From: Nocardioidaceae bacterium
GTDB lineage: Bacteria; Actinomycetota; Actinomycetes; Propionibacteriales; Nocardioidaceae
NCBI GenBank assembly: GCA_009780515.1
Contig: WQZX01000010.1
Span: 1-64,000 of the forward strand
DNA length: 64,000 bases
Direction: 5' to 3'
Positions 41,803-49,495 of the stretch are shown here, one piece after another. A program made the translations under genes and the position numbers. Positions within the stretch are counted from its first letter, which is position 1. Each line of letters begins with the position of its first letter. Under the pieces are notes generated by a model. It did no database searches. It saw only the letters and a list, made by a program, of their open reading frames with translations, and was not told the DNA's origin.

Positions 41803-42764
41803 CAGAGCGCACCCTCGGGGCCGCCCGGGCCGGGAGCCGGCATCGGGTCGCTCTCGATCCCGGCCTGCAGCCAGGCGACCTCGGCCTGCATCGGGTGGTG
41901 GCCCCAGTTGTTCAGCTTGTCGAGGGTCTTGACCTCCCACGTGTCGTCGTCGATCAGCAGGCCACCCCAGCCGTACTCGACGGCGAAGCCCGACGGCGTC
42001 TTGACGTAGAAGCTGAACATGTTGTCGTTCGGGTGCATGCCGAGCGTCATCTCGAAGGGCTGGCCGGCCTGCAGGCAGCGGTCCCAGGCCATGCCGACGT
42101 CGCGGATGTCGTCCACCTCGACCATGAAGTGGTGGGTCTTCTTCGGGTGCGGCATGTCGCCGAACGCGACGCTGTGGTGGCGCGGGTTGCAGTGCAGGAA
42201 GATCAGGTCGGCGACGATGCCGGGAGCGAGCTCCTCGATGATGATGTCGCTGATCCGGAAGCCCAGCAGGCCCTGGTAGAACGCCAGGTAGTCCTCGCGG
42301 CTGACGCCCTTGGAGAGCAGCACCTGGTGGCCGGCGCCGCCGGTGCCGGTGACGAAGTGGCCGAGCAGGCTGGCGCTGTGGAACGGCTCGTCGGCGTCGG
42401 CCAGGCCGACCACGAGCTCGAGCTCGTTGCCCATCGGGTCGGTGACGACGACGAGACGGTCCACCTTGCGCGCGGCGGCGAGGGCGGCGTCGCCCTCGGT
42501 GACCTCGACGCCCGCCTCGGTCAGCTTGGCGACGAGGGCGTCGAGCGAGTGGTTCGACTCGACCTCGTAGCCGCTGCGGACCAGGTCGTCGGCCGGGCCC
42601 TCGGTGACCACCCAGCGGTGCGCCTTCTCGTCGGTGCGCAGCGTGAAGCCGTTGTCGAGCTTCTCGCCGAGCTGCATGCCCAGCAGGGTCACGCCGAAGT
42701 GCTCCCAGTCGGAGAGGTCGGAGACCTCGTAGACGACGTAGGCGAGCTCCTTGACTCCAGTCAT
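41802..42764 (-). CDS. type I extradiol dioxygenase (VOC family, BphC/HsaC type)
   Basis: A 320-residue two-domain vicinal-oxygen-chelate dioxygenase opening a catechol ring next to the hydroxyls. The iron ligands are probably the His in LLGHFVTGTGGAGHQ, the His in KKTHHFMVEVDD and the Glu in GFAVEYGWGG. The order and spacing of these motifs match BphC/HsaC. Next to an MhpA-like hydroxylase one would expect the unrelated LigB-type MhpB in enterobacteria, so the pairing follows a rhodococcal-style arrangement. It overlaps the hydrolase gene at one base. Preceded by a gap filled with tandem repeats. Confidence 0.92.
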   Translation of the reverse strand: MTGVKELAYVVYEVSDLSDWEHFGVTLLGMQLGEKLDNGFTLRTDEKAHRWVVTEGPADDLVRSGYEVESNHSLDALVAKLTEAGVEVTEGDAALAAARKVDRLVVVTDPMGNELELVVGLADADEPFHSASLLGHFVTGTGGAGHQVLLSKGVSREDYLAFYQGLLGFRISDIIIEELAPGIVADLIFLHCNPRHHSVAFGDMPHPKKTHHFMVEVDDIRDVGMAWDRCLQAGQPFEMTLGMHPNDNMFSFYVKTPSGFAVEYGWGGLLIDDDTWEVKTLDKLNNWGHHPMQAEVAWLQAGIESDPMPAPGPGGPEGAL

Positions 42765-42775
42765 GTCGGTTCCTT

Positions 42776-42850
42776 GTCGCTAGAAGTTGATCGGGTCGCT
42801 AGAAGATCATCGGGTCGCTAGAAGTTGATCGAGCTTGTCGAGATCAGAGG
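42776..42850. repeat. three tandem 19-bp repeats joined to a dispersed repeat core
   Basis: Three 19-bp units start at 42776, 42795 and 42814: GTCGCTAGAAGTTGATCGG, GTCGCTAGAAGATCATCGG and GTCGCTAGAAGTTGATCGA. They run into GCTTGTCGAGATC (42833-42845), which reversed gives GATCTCGACAAGC, matching the dispersed element at 37227. The block fills most of the 79-bp gap between the hydroxylase and dioxygenase genes. The hydroxylase stop codon lies inside it. Confidence 0.8.
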
Positions 42851-44397
42851 GTCGGGACGCCGAGGCCGGTCTTGTCGGCCGCCGCCACGAACTTGTCGGG
42901 GCGCACGGCGACCACCTGGACGCCGTACCGGGCGAACCAGGGCAGGAGGACCTCGTCGAGGTCGACGAGGTCGTCGGGGCCCTGGGTGAAGGACGTCTTG
43001 GGCCGCACCGCGCGGTACGACGCACCCAGCGCGTCCCACGCTGCCCGCTCCTCGTCGCTCAGCAGAGTGGTCGGGTCGACGTCGGCGCCGAGCAGGACGA
43101 AGTCGTGGCCGACGAGGTCGTCGAAGCGCGCCATCGTGCCGACGGCGTCGCCCACGACCGGCTGCGGCAGCATGCGGCCGATGACGCTGCCGTCGCCCTG
43201 CTCGCCGGCGATCCAGCCGGCGTCGAGCACCGGCGGGGCGATGAGCGGCGGCTCGAACGGGGTGACGGTGTTCTCGGGCACGGCGTTCATCGCGGCCATC
43301 TCCTCCGGCGTGGCCTCCTGCTTGATGACCCGGCCGAGCCCGACCGCGAGGCCGGTGAAGAACTCGACGTTGGGGCGGCGCTCGACCTCGTAGGTGTCCA
43401 GCCACGCCTCGGGCAGCTCGCCGCGCAGCACGCGCGCCAGCTTCCAGCCGAGGTTGTGCACGTCGCGCATGCCGGACTGCATCCCGGCACCGGCCCACGG
43501 CGGCATCAGGTGCGCGGCGTCGCCGGCCAGGAAGACCCGGCCCTCGCGCCAGCGGTCGGCGGACCGCACGTGGTGGCGGTAGAACGCCCACTGGTGGATG
43601 TCGACGTCCTCGCGGGTCTTGCCCATCGCCTCGAGCAGCGGCCAGACCTGCTCCTCGGTGGCGAAGTCGGCCTCGGTCTCGCCGGCCTTGAGCGGGATCT
43701 CCCACCGGTGGTTGCCGGCGGACAGCGCGATGTCGACGACCGGACGCTCGCCGTCGGTCCAGAAGGTCAGGAAGTCGCGGTCGGGCCACCAGCGCTTGGC
43801 ATGGCAGTCGATGACGATCCACTGGGTGGGCACGGTGTCGCCGTGCATCTCGATGCCGAGCGCCTTGCGCACCGGGCTGGAGCCGCCGTCGGCGGCGATC
43901 GCGTAGCGGGCCCGGGTCGTGGTCTCCTCGCCCGTCTCGCGGTCGCGGGACGTGACGGTCACGCCGTCGGCGTCCTGCTCGATGCCGATCACCTCGGCGC
44001 CGAAGCGCACCTCGAGACCGTCGAGCTCGTCGGCGCAGCGACGCAGCTCGGCCTCCATCGTGGGCTGGTAGATGTTGTAGAACCGCGGCTTGGTGTTGCG
44101 GGTGCCGAGCGAGGACGGCGGGTGCTCGACGCGCATGACCTCCTGGCCGTCGTACGTCACCCAGCGCAGGGCGCGCTGGGGCTCGATGACCTTCTCGATC
44201 CGCTCGTCGATCCCCAGCTCCTGGAGGATCCGCATGGTCCAGTCGTTGATCGTGACGGCCCGGGCGCGGGAGTAGATGTCGGTGTCGCGCTCGAAGGCGA
44301 TCACGCTCGCGCCCTTGGCCGCCAGGGTCAGCGCCCCGATCAGGCCGGTCGGGCCGTAACCGATGATCGCGACGTCGGCGTCGTGGTGCTGCGTCAT
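42844..44397 (-). CDS. FAD-dependent aromatic hydroxylase, 3-(3-hydroxyphenyl)propionate hydroxylase MhpA-like
   Basis: A 517-residue class A flavoprotein monooxygenase. IIGYGPTGLIGALTLAAKG binds FAD at residues 10-28, the DG motif is AIAADGGSSPVRKALG, and the GD motif is VFLAGDAAHLMPPWAGAGM. The thioredoxin-like C-terminal domain is present (FARYGVQVVAVRPDKFVA). It fits the MhpA group that ortho-hydroxylates phenolic propionates to catechols. First gene of the reverse meta operon, divergent from a TetR gene. The ATG at 44395-44397 has AAGGA 8 bases upstream. Exact substrate unproved; related enzymes use other phenols. Confidence 0.88.
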   Translation of the reverse strand: MTQHHDADVAIIGYGPTGLIGALTLAAKGASVIAFERDTDIYSRARAVTINDWTMRILQELGIDERIEKVIEPQRALRWVTYDGQEVMRVEHPPSSLGTRNTKPRFYNIYQPTMEAELRRCADELDGLEVRFGAEVIGIEQDADGVTVTSRDRETGEETTTRARYAIAADGGSSPVRKALGIEMHGDTVPTQWIVIDCHAKRWWPDRDFLTFWTDGERPVVDIALSAGNHRWEIPLKAGETEADFATEEQVWPLLEAMGKTREDVDIHQWAFYRHHVRSADRWREGRVFLAGDAAHLMPPWAGAGMQSGMRDVHNLGWKLARVLRGELPEAWLDTYEVERRPNVEFFTGLAVGLGRVIKQEATPEEMAAMNAVPENTVTPFEPPLIAPPVLDAGWIAGEQGDGSVIGRMLPQPVVGDAVGTMARFDDLVGHDFVLLGADVDPTTLLSDEERAAWDALGASYRAVRPKTSFTQGPDDLVDLDEVLLPWFARYGVQVVAVRPDKFVAAADKTGLGVPTL

Positions 44398-44420
44398 GGC
44401 GTACGTCCTTGCTCGAAGTT

Positions 44421-44442
44421 TTGGACCGATCGTTCCGTCCAA
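44421..44442. promoter_or_regulatory. candidate TetR operator before the meta-cleavage operon
   Basis: Outer arms TTGGAC (44421-44426) and GTCCAA (44437-44442) pair perfectly; the inner ten bases CGATCGTTCC are partly symmetric around GATC. It lies 24 bp upstream of the hydroxylase start in the 145-bp divergent gap to the TetR gene. Size and symmetry fit a TetR dimer site. Confidence 0.6.
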
Positions 44443-44542
44443 TCGAGACCAGGGTCACACGAGACCGACATCGCGTCAAGGGCTCTCAGCAAAAGTTCAC
44501 CGACGTCGGGGTCCGACGTACGCCGCCCGTAGACTCCGGCGC

Positions 44543-45211
44543 ATGACTGAGGCGCCGACCGGCAACCGACGCGGCCGACGCTCGCGGGAGGAGCTCCTCG
44601 AGGGGGCCGCTCGACTCTTCGCCGAGCGCGGGTACGCCGGCACCTCGGTCGCCGCCCTCAGCGACGCCACCGGCCTGCCGAAGTCGGCGATCTACCACCA
44701 CTTCCACTCCAAGGGCGGCGTGCTGTCTGCGGTGATGGAGCGCGGCCTCAACGACTTCTTCGAGGCGATGCGCGCCGCCCACGCGGAGCCGCCCGAGGAC
44801 GGCACCCACCGCGAGCGGATGGCCTGGTTCCTCAAGCGGACCAGCGAGGTCTTCATGGCGCGCCAGGAGTTCCTCCGGCTGCACATGATCCTGATCCTCA
44901 GCGCCGAGGCGGCCGACGTCGAGGTCGCCGACACGATCGCCAAGGTCCGCGACGACGGCCGGGTCCACATGCACCGGATGATCGAGGAGTCCTTCCGCGA
45001 CGAGGGCCCCGAGGTCGCGAAGGCGGTCGCCGACGAGCTCGACTACTTCGGCATCGCCGGCTTCGACGGAGCCTTCATCGCGATGCAGGCCGACCCGGCG
45101 CGCGACATCGTCAAGGCCAACGAGCAGCTCGCCGACGCGATGGTGCTGCTCGGCGAGGGCATCGTCGCCCGCCTGCGGGCCGCCGAGCCCAAGGCCCGCC
45201 GCAGGCGCTGA
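44543..45211 (+). CDS. TetR family transcriptional regulator
   Basis: A 222-residue regulator. The helix-turn-helix spans RSREELLEGAARLFAERGYAGTSVAALSDATGLPKSAIYHHFHSKGG (family layout at about residues 13-60). The C-terminal ligand domain includes RMAWFLKRTSEVFMARQEFLRLHMILIL and a basic RRRR tail. It is divergent from the hydroxylase gene and faces the candidate operator, so local control of the meta-cleavage operon is the likely role, with a pathway intermediate as ligand. The ATG at 44543 gives the usual length before the helix-turn-helix. Confidence 0.9.
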   Translation: MTEAPTGNRRGRRSREELLEGAARLFAERGYAGTSVAALSDATGLPKSAIYHHFHSKGGVLSAVMERGLNDFFEAMRAAHAEPPEDGTHRERMAWFLKRTSEVFMARQEFLRLHMILILSAEAADVEVADTIAKVRDDGRVHMHRMIEESFRDEGPEVAKAVADELDYFGIAGFDGAFIAMQADPARDIVKANEQLADAMVLLGEGIVARLRAAEPKARRRR

Positions 45212-45224
45212 CCGGCCGCTCGGG

Positions 45225-46034
45225 TCAGGCGGCGGCGTACATCTTGGCGCGACGCCGGCTGAGGACCTCCCCGGAGATGACCACCACCAGGGAGATCAGC
45301 AGCATCATCGTGCCGATCACGTTGACCTGCATCGGCACGCCGCGCTGCGCAGCACCCCAGATGTACATCGGGAAGGTGACGGTCTGGCCGGCGTTGAGGT
45401 TGGTGATGATGAAGTCGTCGAAGGACAGGCTGAACGACAGCAGCGCCGCGCCGAGCACGCCGGGGAAGACCAGCGGGAAGGTCACCCGCCAGAACGTCTG
45501 CGCGGGCGTGGCGTAGAGGTCCATCGCCGCCTGCTCGAGGTTCTCGTCGAGGCCCGCCAGGCGGGACTTCACGGTCACGACGACGAAGCTCAGGCAGAAC
45601 ATCACGTGGGCGATGAGAATCGTCCAGAAGCCGAGCTGGCCGCCGAAGCCGCTGGCGACGAACAGCGCCAGCAGCGAGGAGCCCATCACGATCTCGGGCG
45701 AGGCCATCGGCAGGAACAGGATCATGTTCATCGCGCCGCGGCCGTGGAAGTCGTGGCGTACCAGCGCGAACGCGCCCATCGTCCCGATGACCGTCGCGAT
45801 CAGGGTGGCCAGCAGGCCGAGCCAGACGCTGATCATCACCGAGTGGCACAGCCCGGAGGGATCGCACAGCCCCGTCCAGTTGTGCCACGTGAAGGACTGG
45901 AACCGGTAGAGGTTGCGGTGCTTGCTGCTGTCGTTGAACGACATCAGCACGACGACCGCGTTCGGGATGTACATGTAGAGCAGGACCAGCAGGCCCAGGA
46001 TCAGGACGATGTTGCGGCGGATCCAGCTCACCAC
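45225..46034 (-). CDS. potC: spermidine/putrescine-type ABC transporter permease (PotC-like)
   Basis: A 269-residue inner-membrane permease with six hydrophobic segments; the EAA loop is ENLEQAAMDLYATPAQTFWRVTFPLVFPG. FSLSFDDFIITNLNAG is the signature of PotC/YdcV permeases. The start is given as the GTG at 46032-46034; the next codon is another GTG at 46029-46031, which overlaps the stop of a tiny upstream frame. With the other three genes it forms an ABC importer for a polyamine or related cationic amine. It converges on the TetR gene with 13 bp between. Confidence 0.9.
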   Translation of the reverse strand: MVSWIRRNIVLILGLLVLLYMYIPNAVVVLMSFNDSSKHRNLYRFQSFTWHNWTGLCDPSGLCHSVMISVWLGLLATLIATVIGTMGAFALVRHDFHGRGAMNMILFLPMASPEIVMGSSLLALFVASGFGGQLGFWTILIAHVMFCLSFVVVTVKSRLAGLDENLEQAAMDLYATPAQTFWRVTFPLVFPGVLGAALLSFSLSFDDFIITNLNAGQTVTFPMYIWGAAQRGVPMQVNVIGTMMLLISLVVVISGEVLSRRRAKMYAAA

Positions 46035-46123
46035 CGGTCACCTCGCTTCGTTCCCGCGCGCACGGCCTCGAGGGCCGGGTCCGTTGTCACCTTCCGCGCC
46101 GAGGCGGCCGTCCGCGCGCTCAC
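46028..46123 (-). CDS. possible 31-codon ORF coupled between the two permease genes
   Basis: Between the permease genes a frame starting at GTG 46121-46123 overlaps the potB stop (GTGA) and ends with a TGA at 46028-46030 that overlaps the GTG 46029-46031 of potC. It would read VSARTAASARKVTTDPALEA then VRAGTKRGDRW. Double GTGA coupling suggests translation through the gap. It may be a true small protein, or the N-terminal part of PotC separated by a frameshift, since RGDRW runs naturally into VSWIRRN. No family recognised. Confidence 0.4.
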   Translation of the reverse strand: MSARTAASARKVTTDPALEAVRAGTKRGDRW

Positions 46124-47022
46124 AGGAGCTCCTCCGTCCCGGACTTGCGGACGTAGAACACGACCAGCGCCAGGATGATCACCATCAGGATCACCGACAG
46201 CGCACCAGCGGCGGCGTAGTCACCGGTCGTCGTGAAAAGGTCCTGGATGACGTTGCCGACCATCCGCTGGTTGGGGCTGCCGAGCAGCGCCGCGTTGATG
46301 TAGTCGCCGGCCGCCGGGATGAAGGTCAGCAGCGTTCCACCGACGACGCCCGGCATGGACAGCGGCAGCGTGACCTTGCCGAAGGCGCGGATCGGAGAGG
46401 CGTAGAGGTCGCCGGCCGCCTCGATCAGGCGCCCGTCGACCTTCTCCAGCGACGCGTAGATCGGCAGCACCATGAACGGCAGGAAGTTGTAGGTGATGCC
46501 GGCGATGACTGCGACAGGCGTGGCCAGCAGGCGGCCGTTGCTGCCGAGGACGTGCACCGCCTGGAGGGTGTTCACCACCCAGCCGTTGTCGCCGAGGATC
46601 AGCTTCCACGACAGCGTGCGCAGCAGGAAGCTGGTGAAGAACGGCGCGACGACGAGGACGAGCAGCACGTTCTTCCAGCGCCCCGCCTTCATCGCGATCG
46701 CGTAGGCCAGCACGTAGCCGATCACCAGGCAGATCGCGGTCGCCACGCCGGCGTACCAGAGCGAGCGGAGCAGCGGCCCGTGGTAGTCGCTCAGCGCGTG
46801 CCAGAAGTTCGCGAAGTGGTAGGTGACCTTGTAGCCGGTCAGCACCGAGCCGTTCGGGTCGAAGAGCGAGTTCGCGAGCAGCGAGTAGAACGGTACGACG
46901 AAGAACAGGCCCAGCCACACCGCGGCGGGAAGGATCAGCACGTAGCCCGTGAGGCTGCGCCTCTTGCCCGCGTCGGGCGCGACGACCGGAGCCGGCGTCT
47001 CGGTCACCTCGGTCGCTGCCAT
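46120..47022 (-). CDS. potB: spermidine/putrescine-type ABC transporter permease (PotB-like)
   Basis: A 300-residue permease. A short acidic/Pro-rich N-terminus precedes membrane segment 1 (LTGYVLILPAAVWLGLFFVVPFY); the EAA loop reads LIEAAGDLYASPIRAFGKVTLPLSMPG and is followed by FIPAAGDYINAALLG, a PotB-type motif. The ATG at 47020-47022 shares a base with the potA stop (TGATG). Length and topology are normal. It forms the heterodimeric membrane part with the PotC-like chain. Confidence 0.92.
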   Translation of the reverse strand: MAATEVTETPAPVVAPDAGKRRSLTGYVLILPAAVWLGLFFVVPFYSLLANSLFDPNGSVLTGYKVTYHFANFWHALSDYHGPLLRSLWYAGVATAICLVIGYVLAYAIAMKAGRWKNVLLVLVVAPFFTSFLLRTLSWKLILGDNGWVVNTLQAVHVLGSNGRLLATPVAVIAGITYNFLPFMVLPIYASLEKVDGRLIEAAGDLYASPIRAFGKVTLPLSMPGVVGGTLLTFIPAAGDYINAALLGSPNQRMVGNVIQDLFTTTGDYAAAGALSVILMVIILALVVFYVRKSGTEELL

Positions 47023-48173
47023 CAGGCGTCCTCGCGTCCGGCCCCGACGTCCTGGCTCGCATCGAGCAGGAAGGAGAACTCCGGTCGCCACGAGACGTCG
47101 ACCTTGGTGCCGGGCGCCATCACGCCGCGCCTGCCGGTGTTCTGCTCGAAGGCCAGCATCTCCTGCCCCCACGGCATCTTGACGACGTACTGCGTCGAGA
47201 CGCCGATGAAGCTGGCGTCGACGATGACCGCGTCGCGCATGTGGTTGCCCGGGGCGTCGATCTCCTCGCCCTGGGGCGCGACCAGCACCTTCTCGGGCCT
47301 GATGCCCACCCAGCCGGCGCCGGACGTGGAGTGCGCACGCTGCCTCGGCACCGAGACCTTGGTGCCCTGCATGTCCACCACGACGCTGTCGCCGTCGGCG
47401 CCCAGGATCTTGCCGCCGACCAGGTTCGACTGGCCGAGGAAGTTGGCCACGAACGTCGTGCGCGGGTTGTCGTAGAGCTCGGCCGGGCTGCCCATCTGCT
47501 CGATGACGCCGGCGTTCATGACCGCGATGGTGTCGGCCATGGTCATGGCCTCCTCCTGGTCGTGGGTGACGTGCACGAACGTCAGTCCGACCTCGGTCTG
47601 GATCCGCTTCAGCTCCAGCTGCATCGCCCGCCTCAGCTTGAGGTCGAGGGCGCCCAGCGGCTCGTCGAGCAGAAGCACCTCGGGCCGGTTGATCAGCGCC
47701 CGCGCGAGCGCGACGCGCTGCTGCTGGCCGCCGGAGAGCTGGGCCGGCTTCTTGGCCGCCTGCTCGGTCAGCTCGGTGAGCTGGAGGATCTCCTGCACCT
47801 GCGGGTGGGTCTGCTTGACCCCCCGGCGCTTGAGGCCGAACGCGACGTTCTCGAAGATCGTGAGGTGCGGGAACAGCGCGTAGTTCTGGAAGACGGTGTT
47901 GATCGGACGCCGGTAGGGCTTGGTCCGGGTGATGTCGTGACCACCCAGCGCGATGGTCCCCGACGTGGGCTGCTCGAGCCCGGCGACCATCCGCAGGGTC
48001 GTGGTCTTGCCGCACCCGGACGGGCCGAGCAGCGCGAAGAAGCTGCCCTGGGGGACCACGAGGTCCAGCGACTTCACGGCGGTGAAGGACGCGAACTCCT
48101 TGGTCAGCTGCGTCAGCTCGAGATCGCGCCCCTCCGACGTACCACCGGCGGCTGGGCTAGGCACCTGCGACAT
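47022..48173 (-). CDS. potA: spermidine/putrescine-type ABC transporter ATP-binding protein (PotA-like)
   Basis: A 383-residue ATPase. Walker A is LLGPSGCGKTTTLRM, the Q-loop FQNYALFPHLT, the signature LSGGQQQRVALARAL, Walker B VLLLDEPLGALD and the switch His in VHVTHDQEEAM. After residue 240 a TOBE domain follows (FLGQSNLVGGKI, then GIRPEKVLVAP), as in PotA/CysA/MalK-type subunits. Its start overlaps the 3' end of the binding-protein gene by 17 bp. It energises import by the PotBC-like permease. Confidence 0.94.
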   Translation of the reverse strand: MSQVPSPAAGGTSEGRDLELTQLTKEFASFTAVKSLDLVVPQGSFFALLGPSGCGKTTTLRMVAGLEQPTSGTIALGGHDITRTKPYRRPINTVFQNYALFPHLTIFENVAFGLKRRGVKQTHPQVQEILQLTELTEQAAKKPAQLSGGQQQRVALARALINRPEVLLLDEPLGALDLKLRRAMQLELKRIQTEVGLTFVHVTHDQEEAMTMADTIAVMNAGVIEQMGSPAELYDNPRTTFVANFLGQSNLVGGKILGADGDSVVVDMQGTKVSVPRQRAHSTSGAGWVGIRPEKVLVAPQGEEIDAPGNHMRDAVIVDASFIGVSTQYVVKMPWGQEMLAFEQNTGRRGVMAPGTKVDVSWRPEFSFLLDASQDVGAGREDA

Positions 48174-49338
48174 CGTTGAACTCTCCTTCGAACAGCCGGA
48201 CCTGGGGCTCGGTCATGCCCATGAAGCTGTGGGTCTGCTTGAGGTAGTCGGGCGTCGGGAAGATCAGCGGGTTGTCCACCAGGCTCTTGTCGATCTTCTC
48301 CATGGCCTGCTGTGCGCCCTCGACCGGGCAGACGTAGTTCACGTACGCCGCGAGCTGCGCCGCCACCGCCGGCTCGTAGTAGTAGTTGATCCACTTCTCC
48401 GCATTGGCCTTGTGGGCGGCCAGGTTGGGGATCAGCATGTTGTCCGACCAGATCATCATTCCCTCCTCAGGCACGACGAACTCGATGTTGCTGTAGCTCG
48501 CCACGTCGCCGGACCAGGCAAAGCATGCGAGGACGTTGCCCGCGAGGAGGTCGTTCACGTACTCGTTGCCGGTGAAGGCGCGGATCTGCCCGGAGTCCCG
48601 GGCCTTCTTGACCTTCTCGACACCCTGCTCGAAGTCGCTGTTGGAGAAGCTCGACGGGTCCTTGCCGTCGCTGAGCAGGACCAGGCCCATCGTGTCCGGC
48701 ATCTCGGCGAGCAGCGTCACACGACCCCTCAGATCGCTGCGAGTCAGGAGCTCGTCGACGGTACGGACCTCCTGCTTGACCAGCTTCTTGTTGTAGGCGA
48801 TGCCGGCGAAGCCGCTCTGCCAGGGCGCGGAGTACTCCCGCTTGGGGTCCCAGTTGACGTGCCTCAACGACGACAGCAGGTTCTTGTCCAGGTTGGGCAC
48901 GCTGCCCGGGTCGTGCTTCTGGATCCAGCCCATCTTGATCATCCGGGCCGCCATCCAGTCGGTCAGCACGAACAGGTCGCGCTTGGTCGTCTGGCAGGAG
49001 CCGAGCTGGTTGACCACCTTGCCGAAGAACTCGACGTTGTCGTTGACGTCCTCGTTGTAGGTGACGTTGATGCCGTACCTCTTCTCGAAGTCCGTCATCG
49101 TCGACTGCCGCTTCTTGGTGTCCTGGTCGATGTAGATCGGCCAGTTCGAGACGTCCAGGCTGTGGTCGACGTTCGAGAGGTCGCGGGTCGTGCAGGTGTT
49201 GGGGTTCTGCGTGCGGTCGGGCGTCGAGAACAGCGGGAGGACGCCGAGGCTGGCCGCTGCGAAGGCGCCGGCTCCCACTCCCTTGAGCACGCCGCGGCGC
49301 GTCGGCGCCGAGCGCCTTGCGGGCTGCTCAGGGGACAT
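48157..49338 (-). CDS. potD: extracellular polyamine-type substrate-binding protein (PotD/PotF-like), Tat-exported
   Basis: A 393-residue solute-binding protein. The N-terminus APTRRGVLKGVGAGAFAAASL is a twin-arginine signal. The mature part has SNWPIYIDQDT, FEKRYGINVTYNEDVNDNVEFFGKV, LFVLTDWMAARMIKMGWIQ and WQSGFAGIAYNKKLV, all typical of the PotD/PotF family. No lipobox Cys is visible, so it may be anchored by its uncleaved signal or be released. First gene of the importer operon, divergent from an Lrp-type regulator. Ligand specificity within polyamines is not deducible. Confidence 0.92.
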   Translation of the reverse strand: MSPEQPARRSAPTRRGVLKGVGAGAFAAASLGVLPLFSTPDRTQNPNTCTTRDLSNVDHSLDVSNWPIYIDQDTKKRQSTMTDFEKRYGINVTYNEDVNDNVEFFGKVVNQLGSCQTTKRDLFVLTDWMAARMIKMGWIQKHDPGSVPNLDKNLLSSLRHVNWDPKREYSAPWQSGFAGIAYNKKLVKQEVRTVDELLTRSDLRGRVTLLAEMPDTMGLVLLSDGKDPSSFSNSDFEQGVEKVKKARDSGQIRAFTGNEYVNDLLAGNVLACFAWSGDVASYSNIEFVVPEEGMMIWSDNMLIPNLAAHKANAEKWINYYYEPAVAAQLAAYVNYVCPVEGAQQAMEKIDKSLVDNPLIFPTPDYLKQTHSFMGMTEPQVRLFEGEFNDVAGA

Positions 49339-49427
49339 GCGTCATCTCCTCCGGTCGCTTTGCGGGCATTGGGGGATGCTGCCATCCCCGACCCGTCATG
49401 GCAAGGGAATCGGTGGTCATGAAACAG

Positions 49428-49449
49428 GATCGCAACGAAATCCGCGATC
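49428..49449. promoter_or_regulatory. inverted repeat in the potD/lrp divergent promoter region
   Basis: Arms GATCGC (49428-49433) and GCGATC (49444-49449) are separated by ACGAAATCCG... ten bases. The nearby GAGCACCTCTTGAGCAC (49451-49467) holds a GAGCAC direct repeat. These lie in the 157-bp divergent gap and are candidate Lrp-family binding features; the evidence is modest. Confidence 0.35.
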
Positions 49450-49495
49450 TGAGCACCTCTTGAGCACGGAACCTGAACATGGGAGCATGCCCCGC

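Noticed and set aside
42776..42832. Tandem 19-bp units as regulator binding iterons or an origin
   Set aside because: Only three units, no DnaA/Rep-type gene nearby, and they join a dispersed repeat; treated as repeat expansion.
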